From assembly GCF_048544455.1 (NCBI RefSeq), contig NC_133538.1, forward strand, positions 254,248,491-254,312,490: 64,000 bases of DNA. Reading direction: 5' to 3'. The translations under genes and the position numbers were made by a program. The stretch comes from Silene latifolia (lineage: Eukaryota > Streptophyta > Magnoliopsida > Caryophyllales > Caryophyllaceae). Below the pieces are notes generated by a model. The model did not search any database. It saw only the letters and a program-made list of their open reading frames with translations, and was not told where the DNA came from. Below are positions 58,254 through 64,000 of this stretch, piece after piece. The number at the start of each line of letters is the position of its first letter. The first letter of the stretch is position 1.

Positions 58254-61130
58254 CTAGGCATAGTACCGTTTTAGTTGGTCAAGGTTTGTTGGGTTGGAAA
58301 ACTCATTCCCGTCTAGGTCTGTGATTCTAACCGCACCCCCTGGAAGTATGGATTTGACTAGAAATGGTCCGGCCCAATTGGGTTTGAATTTTCCCCGTGG
58401 GTCAACAGGTAATAGAGCTCTAACCGATTTGAGTACTAAGTCTCCTTCCTTGATGTTTCTTGGCTTAACCCTTTTGTTGAAAGATCGTTTGGTACGTGCT
58501 TGATATGTTTGGACATTATGCAAGGCGCGTAGCCTACGTTCATCCAGGAGGATGAGTTCTTCATTTCTATCCCTCTTCCAATCGGCTTCTGGGATTTTAC
58601 TTTCGAGTAAAATACGCAAGGATGGTATCTCTAGCTCGACTGGTTGTACATCTTCCATGTCGTAGGTCAAATAGAAAGGGGTGGCCCTAGTGGGCGTCCT
58701 AACAGATGTACGATATCCCCACAAAGCAAAGGGTATCTTTCTTGGCAAATCTCGATAGTTGTCGATCATTTTCTTGAGAATTGTGACAACGTTCTTGTTT
58801 GCTGCCTCTACCGCGCCGTTAGTCTGTGGTCTATAGGGCGAAGAGTGGTGATGCCTAATTTTGTACTTGGCTATCAACTGCTCAGTCTCAGCTTGGAAAT
58901 GTGATCCATTATCACTAATGATCTCATGTCGGCAACCGTATCGACAGATGATGTTGTTTTGTATGAACTTTGCCACATTTTTAACCGTGAGACTAGTGTA
59001 GGAAGCCGCTTCCACCCATTTGGTGAAATAGTCGATCGCTACAAGGATGGAACAGTGGCCTTCTGTTTCGGCTGGGGTTATCTTCCCGATTATGTCAATT
59101 CCCCAGGCAGAAAATGTCCAAGGAGATGTCATCGTATAGAGCAATGAAGGAGGGACGTGTTGTACATTCCCGAAGATTTGGCAATTGTGGCAATGTCTTA
59201 CGTATTTGATGCAATCGGATTCCATTGTGGTCCAATAACACCCCAAACGTGTGATTTTCTTTGCCATCATGGGCCCACTCATGTGAGGACCGCATTCTCC
59301 ATCGTGGACTTCTTCCATCACCTTTCGTGCCTGTGAATGATCAAGGCAACATAGGATTACACCAAGAGGTGTTCTTTTGTATAACTCTCCTTGTATGAGA
59401 ACGTATTTGGAAGCTAATAGGCGTATAGCACGTTGTCCCCTTTTGTCCATATCCGGTGGATAGGTACCGTTGAGCTTGAAATTCAGGATTGCTTGGAACC
59501 AGGGTTCCTGTGCGATTTCCTCTTTATCGGTGATTTGGTGTACATAAGCTGGCTCTGACCGTCGTGCGATGCATAAAGGCATCTCCACCATGTCATCTGG
59601 CATATTAATCAAAGATGCGAGTTTTGTAAGAGCATCTGAAAATTGATTTTCTTCCCGAGGTAAATGTAGATATGTCACGTGATCAAAGAATTGGGTAACT
59701 TGGTCTATTCTAGCTTGATAAGGTGCTAAGCTTTCGCTTCGGATTTTCCAAGATCCCGTAACTTGATTGATGATCAAGGATGAATCTCCATGTACTCGGA
59801 GGTTCTTGATGCCTACGCTCACTGCCGCTTGTAGTCCAATTAGACAAGCTTCGTATTCTGCAGCGTTATTTGTCACCTCGAAGTCGAGTTTGACAGAGAT
59901 TGGTGTATGCTCGCCTTCAGGAGAAATGAGCAACACTCCTATTCCGAATCCTCTTAAGTTGGATGCTCCATCAAAGTAAAGGTCCCAGGAGTCTACATCA
60001 GTATGGAGTATATCTTCATCTGGAAATGACCAAGTATCTATTGTTTGTGCATCATTGATGGGATTTTCTGCGAAGAATTCGGCAACGGCACGACCTTTTA
60101 TTACTTTCAGAGGCACGTATTTGAGATCAAATTCTGAGAGCATCAAAGTCCATCTTGCTAGGCGACCGTTGAGGACGGGTTTCCCGAAGAGGTATTTGAC
60201 TGGATCCATTTTGGAGTATATTTTAACGGAGTAGCTAAGCATGTAATGGCGTAGCTTCTTCGTTGCCCACACAAGAGCGAGGCATGTCTTTTCGAGTTGT
60301 GAGTATTTGCACTCGTACTCCAAGAACTTCTTACTAAGGTAGTAGATAGCCCTTTCTTCACTTCCTACGGTTTGAGCTAGCATGGCACCCATGGCTGTTT
60401 CCGTTACTGTGAGATATAAACAAAGAGGTTGATCTCGTTGAGGTGGCATGAGCACTAGTGGTTTAGCCAATATCTCCTTGATTCGGTCAAATGCCTTTTG
60501 ACAATCATCGTCCCACATGGTGTGGTATGTTTTCTTGATTTTCTTGAAGATGGGCTCGCAAATCATGGTGAGTTTCGATATGAATCGACTTATATACTGC
60601 ACTTTCCCTAGGAATCCTCTGACTTCTTTTTCTGTTTGAGGTTGCGGCATTTCGATCAGAGCCTTGATCTTGGAAGGGTCTATCTCTATACCTCGTTGGC
60701 TAATGACGTATCCCAGGAGTTTGCCAGACGTTACTCCGAATGCGCACTTCTGAGGATTGAGTCTCATGTTGTACTTTCGTAGTCTTGCGAAAAATTTGCG
60801 AAGGTTCGCAATATGCCCCTCTCTATCCTTGGACTTGGCGATCATGTTGTCTACGTATACCTCAACTTCTTTGTGCATCATGTCATGTAAGAGTGTAGTT
60901 GCGGTGCGTTGATATGTAGCTCCGGCGTTGATCAACCCAAACGGCATGACCGTATAGCAATAGGTTCCCCATTGAGTGACAAAGGCGGTCTTATGCATAT
61001 ATTCTATGGCCATTTTGATTTGGTTATAGCCCACATATCCATCCATGAAGGATAGTAATGCGTGGTCTGCAGTATTGTCCACCAATATGTCGATGTTGTG
61101 GTAGAGGGAAGTCATCTTTAGGACTTGCAT
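58254..61130 (-). pseudogene. pol: E3 Pol: RT, RNase H, archaeal-type RNase H, integrase
   Basis: A single open frame of up to 958 codons. RT palm: TQWGTYCYTVMPFGLINAGA, then VYVDNMIAKS at residues 91-100, where the catalytic YVDD is YVDN (GAC AAC), expected to abolish RT activity. First RNase H: AIYYLSKKFLEYECKYSQLE. The second, archaeal-type RNase H near residues 390-520 has WDLYFDGAS, NNAAEYEACLIGL, VHGDSSLIINQ and REENQFSDAL, the Tat hallmark. Integrase: HHCC finger around CIKYVRHCHNCQ, catalytic WGIDIIG, ISDNGSHF and TNGAVEAANK, then a C-terminal domain with FNKRVKPRNIKEGDLVLK. Stop at 58254. The upstream RT segment is in another frame (61024-62100). Confidence 0.9.
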
Positions 61131-62100
61131 TGTTTAAGTCCCTAAAATCAAAGCAAACACGGATTCTCCCATCCTTTTTGGGTACAGGTACTACGTTCGC
61201 TACCCAGTCAGAATACTCGAAAACTTTAATGAACCCGGCCTTGAATTGCTTATCCACTTCTTCCTTAATCTTGAGAGCCCATTCCGTTCTCATTCGTTGA
61301 AACTTTTGTTTTACAGGTTTGAAACCCGGCTTAATCGGGATTCTATGTTCGGCGATATCCCTGTCGATCCCTGGCATGTCTTTGTAGGACCAAGCGAAAA
61401 CGTCTTTGAACTCGTTTAGGAGGTCTATGAAATCGGCCCTTTCGGTAGAGTTCAAGGTAGTCCCTATCCTAAGTTCTTGGGGTTCTAGTTCCGTTCCTAC
61501 ATTGATGGGTTTGGTGTCCTCTATTACTGGTCCCCTTTCCCTTTCCTGTAGTATTTCTTTGGCTACGTAGGGAGGTATTTCGATTGAGTCTGGGTCTTGG
61601 TCATCCTCAGTATCATCGTAAACAGAATTGCACTCAAGATAACACAAAGAGTAAGCAGAACCTGATTTATTCATATTAAAGTTTGAGAAAAGTTTAAACA
61701 AAGACGCCATCTGATCTACGGTCAGTGGCGGCAAAGGGACAGTGGTTGGGACATTTCCCAAACTACTGTTACTACTCGAGGCTAAACTAGGAGAAACAAA
61801 GGGAGTGGGGATGACGACAGGAGGTGACTCCTTAGTGACTTCTCTAAACTCCGACTCTGACTCCGACTCCGATTCGAACTCATCGTCTTCTGATTCTCCT
61901 TTGAACATCTCTCCTTCTCCAGGGGTGAGCTTGAAGAGTCTTCCTTGATTGTTGGTCCACTTGATTGACTTTCTCCATCCTTTCTGCTGACTCGCATTAG
62001 TTTCTGGGATTAACGCGGTGGGGTTGAAGCGATCGTCTTGAAGTATCATGGTAATGATCTCATCTTGCGCGGCTCTAACAACTCGATCTTCTCCGAACAA
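61024..62100 (-). pseudogene. pol: E3 Pol: linker and N-terminal RT
   Basis: Acidic, Ser-rich linker (ESEDDEFESESESESEF), then the RT start: DVFAWSYKDMPGIDRDIAEH, WVANVVPVPKKDGRIRVCFD, FRDLNNASPKDDFPLP. A one-base shift at about 61100 moves the frame to the neighbouring ORF (58254-61130), whose HNIDILVDNTADHALLSFMD continues the RT. A second shift near 62100 separates it from the protease side. Confidence 0.85.
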
Positions 62101-62104
62101 TAGG

Positions 62105-62605
62105 CTAACAGCTTGTTCGTCTAAGCAAGGTGCTTGACGGGTTTTGACGGATGAAGTAGCAATCGTGCAAGATCTCGATTCCGACTAGTTTCCTCTCGAG
62201 ATAATGCCAAGGCTCGGGAAATCCGTGAAAGAGTTCTAGACTTCCTTCTTTAACAAAGTACCCATTTAGGGTAGGGAGATAGGGTCGCATTTGGACTCCT
62301 ACATACTTACGGTTTTGAACTTGAGCGAGCATCTCGAGAACCTCCTCTTTAGTGGGTTTGTACCCTAGTCCGAGTGGTATCCTCTTTGAGTTGCCTTCCT
62401 TGTATGGTGCGAAGGTGTTTCTTCGAATATGGTTCAAAGTTATTCCAGGGACGTATCCCTGGGATTTGAGTATGTGGTTGACCACCAAGTTGGAGTAGGG
62501 ATCATAGTATAAGGGTGCCAATTCGCTTTCTATGACACTTATGCTTTGGAAGCCCCCAAGTTCATATACTGGATCTGCAAGGACTTGATTGTTCGACTTC
62601 TTTTA
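62105..62605 (-). pseudogene. pol: E3 Pol: region between protease and RT
   Basis: Same frame as the gag-protease ORF upstream, separated only by a TAA at 62603-62605. Encodes ADPVYELGGFQSISVIESEL, VVNHILKSQGYVPGITLNHI and IPLGLGYKPTKEEVLEMLAQ, a Gly-rich segment found between protease and RT in Tat elements. Ends TAG at 62105-62107. Confidence 0.8.
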
Positions 62606-64000
62606 GATTATTGCTTTGATGGGTGACGAAGTGATCGTCACCACTTTGCCATTTAGTGGGATCTTGATCTTTTGATGAAGGGTGGATGTCACTGCTTTGG
62701 AAGCATGAATCCAATGTCTTCCTAGGAGTATGTTGAAGGAAGCTTCGATGTCCACTATTTGGAAGTTAACCTTTCGCTCAATTGGCCCTGTGGCTATGGT
62801 TAGGTTAGCAAGTCCTACCACCTTTCGTCGTGTACCATCATATGCGCGAACACCTTGATTGTTAGGGGTCCAATCCGACTCTTTCATGCCTAATTTGTAT
62901 GCCGTTTTGAGGGGTATGACGTTGACCGCAGAGCCATCATCTGCCAAGGTCATTGGCACGTTTTTCTTTAGACAAATGACAGTGATGTAAAGAGCTAAGT
63001 TGTGACTAGCGCCAAAAGGTGGCAAATCTTCGTCTGAGAAAGTAATAGGATTACTTAGCTTCGGTGATTCTTGGAAGACCAAGTTGACTACATCTTCGGG
63101 TGTCGAGTTATGTGCTACATTTATCTTGGCCAAAGCTTGCAGTAAAGCTTGGCGATGTGGGAACGAGCTTGCTACTAATTGCCAGACTGAAAGATCAGCC
63201 TTTGTTTTCCGTAATTGCTTGAGCAAATGGTCAGTGGAGTCATCTTCGTTATCATTTGGTGTGACAACGTTGGTTGGACCATTTTGAGTAGTGCTTTGAT
63301 ATGGACGTCCCGAACGAGTTAGGTGGTCCACATCTTGGTCTTCACCATTTTGGACTATTTCCATGACTAGGGAGTTTTTGATGAGGTACTCGTCTTCATC
63401 ATCATCGGCCCAAACTCCATTGATTGTAGCTAGTCCCCTTATTCTCATGATTTCATCTTCTAGTCGTATGATTTGGTCGAATAGTTTATCAACCACGGCG
63501 ACTATTTCTTGCATAGTAGCGTTTTGAGAGAAGATTAGTGGCACATGCTCCTTGGGTGTTGCGTTGGGATCACGTAAAGTTGTCACCACATTTTCTAATT
63601 CCCAAACTTGTCTATCCACACTCCTTGCCCATGTGATGAAGTCGGAAATGGTAGGGGAGATAGTAAAGTAGAACCCTTCATTCTCGATTGCATGGATTTC
63701 ATCTTCAATTGGAGAGATGAGGTGTGAACAATCTAAAGTAGATTCGTCACTTGTAATCACTAGAACTCCAAGAGGATTCTGAGTGTTGTTGGGTTTACCT
63801 CCCGGCGGTATTGGTAGTCGACCATCTTCAATCATGTCTTGAAGCACATTTTTCAATTTGTAGCATTTCTCTGTGTCATGCCGCTTGCCCCTATGGTATT
63901 CACAGTATGAGTTCTCGTCCCAGAACTTGGATTTCTTTTCAGGTTCAGGAGTGGGTCCTATGGGTTGGAGTTTGCCTTGCTTCATTAACCCTTTAAGAGC
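62606..64000 (-). pseudogene. gag-pro: E3 Gag C-terminus and protease (partial, runs off the window)
   Basis: Open from the window edge; the ATG at 63985 is internal (ALKGLMKQGKLQPIGPTPEP). Near the start is the Cys/His box YCEYHRGKRHDTEKCYKLKN, homologous to the E1 Gag box. Further on are a coiled region (MQEIVAVVDKLFDQIIRLED) and acidic linkers, then the aspartic protease with LADDGSAVNVIPL and the flap/helix part FNILLGRHWIHASKAVTSTL. The frame is intact here but ends at TAA 62603-62605 before the RT linker. The N-terminal gag lies beyond 64000. Confidence 0.85.

Larger units (their letters stand above)
40128..64000 (-). mobile_element. E3: large Tat-lineage Ty3/gypsy element with antisense genes
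   Basis: Read leftwards: partial gag and protease (from the right edge), RT, RNase H, archaeal-type RNase H, integrase, a stem-loop motif, two genes on the opposite strand, polypurine tract, 3' LTR. The dual RNase H is diagnostic of the Tat lineage (Ogre, Retand and relatives). The visible internal region is about 12.7 kb after removing the nested Copia (48481-57261). The 5' LTR, primer site and gag start lie beyond 64000, so the target-site duplication cannot be checked. The element sits in the E2 leader. Confidence 0.85.

Noticed and set aside
62105..62605. Possible intron between protease and RT, as described for Ogre
   Set aside because: The segment between the stops encodes conserved Tat sequence in the gag-protease frame, so stops and frameshifts look like decay; no convincing splice pair was found.

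Overview
This window is plant nuclear DNA, almost entirely transposable elements stacked inside one another. Evidence for a plant: GT-AG introns in AT-rich DNA, Ty3/gypsy retrotransposons of the Tat lineage with two RNase H domains, Copia elements with an initiator-Met primer site (TGGTATCAG), Helitrons, CACTA, Mutator-like and hAT-like elements, an L1-type LINE, and transposon-borne plant mobile domain (PMD) and DUF7745-like genes. The species cannot be named from the sequence. No complete host gene is visible; the only host-gene candidate is a promoter plus first coding exon on the minus strand near 10.6 kb.

Layout, left to right. 1-10063: Tat-lineage LTR element E1 (plus strand; 5' LTR cut by the window edge) that has gag but no pol and is rich in small hairpins and tandem repeats. 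10064-11400: host-like DNA with a possible gene start and a microsatellite. 11401-14114 and 14115-22126: two minus-strand Helitrons joined exactly head to tail; the first holds a 904-bp Mutator-like MITE, the second a 4.8-kb Ale-type Copia. 22127-26263: AT-rich DNA with a foldback MITE and a GTGTCC-rich MITE. 26264-27239: about 976 bp of nearly pure (GATA)n, abutting a 5'-truncated L1-type LINE (27240-29203). 29204-32584: AT-rich DNA with no gene seen. 32585-35235: a third Helitron, apparently inserted in the U3 of LTR element E2, whose LTR (to 39756) also holds a 3-kb CACTA element carrying gene-like fragments.

40128-64000: a large minus-strand Tat element, E3, which runs past the right edge. 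Its 3' LTR is 40128-42557. Its gag-protease, RT, RNase H, second (archaeal-type) RNase H and integrase coding region is 58254-64000. Between LTR and pol it carries two genes on the opposite strand, both with introns and their own TATA-like boxes: a PMD gene (43573-46569) and a DUF7745-like gene (47454-57717). An 8.8-kb Copia element (48481-57261, TSD GATAC) interrupts the second gene.

The most interesting structure is in the Tat elements. E3 has five copies of a roughly 65-bp block, each forming two GC-rich hairpins: three in the LTR and one upstream of each antisense gene. E1 and E3 share an identical 13-nt polypurine tract, a PPT-proximal box and a CTACG/CGTAG stem-loop downstream of the coding region. 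All three Tat LTRs share a U5 box. The nested Copia has a leader with about a dozen CTCGATCGAG palindromes. Nearly all coding regions are broken by stops or frameshifts, although LTR pairs differ by only about 1-2% by eye.
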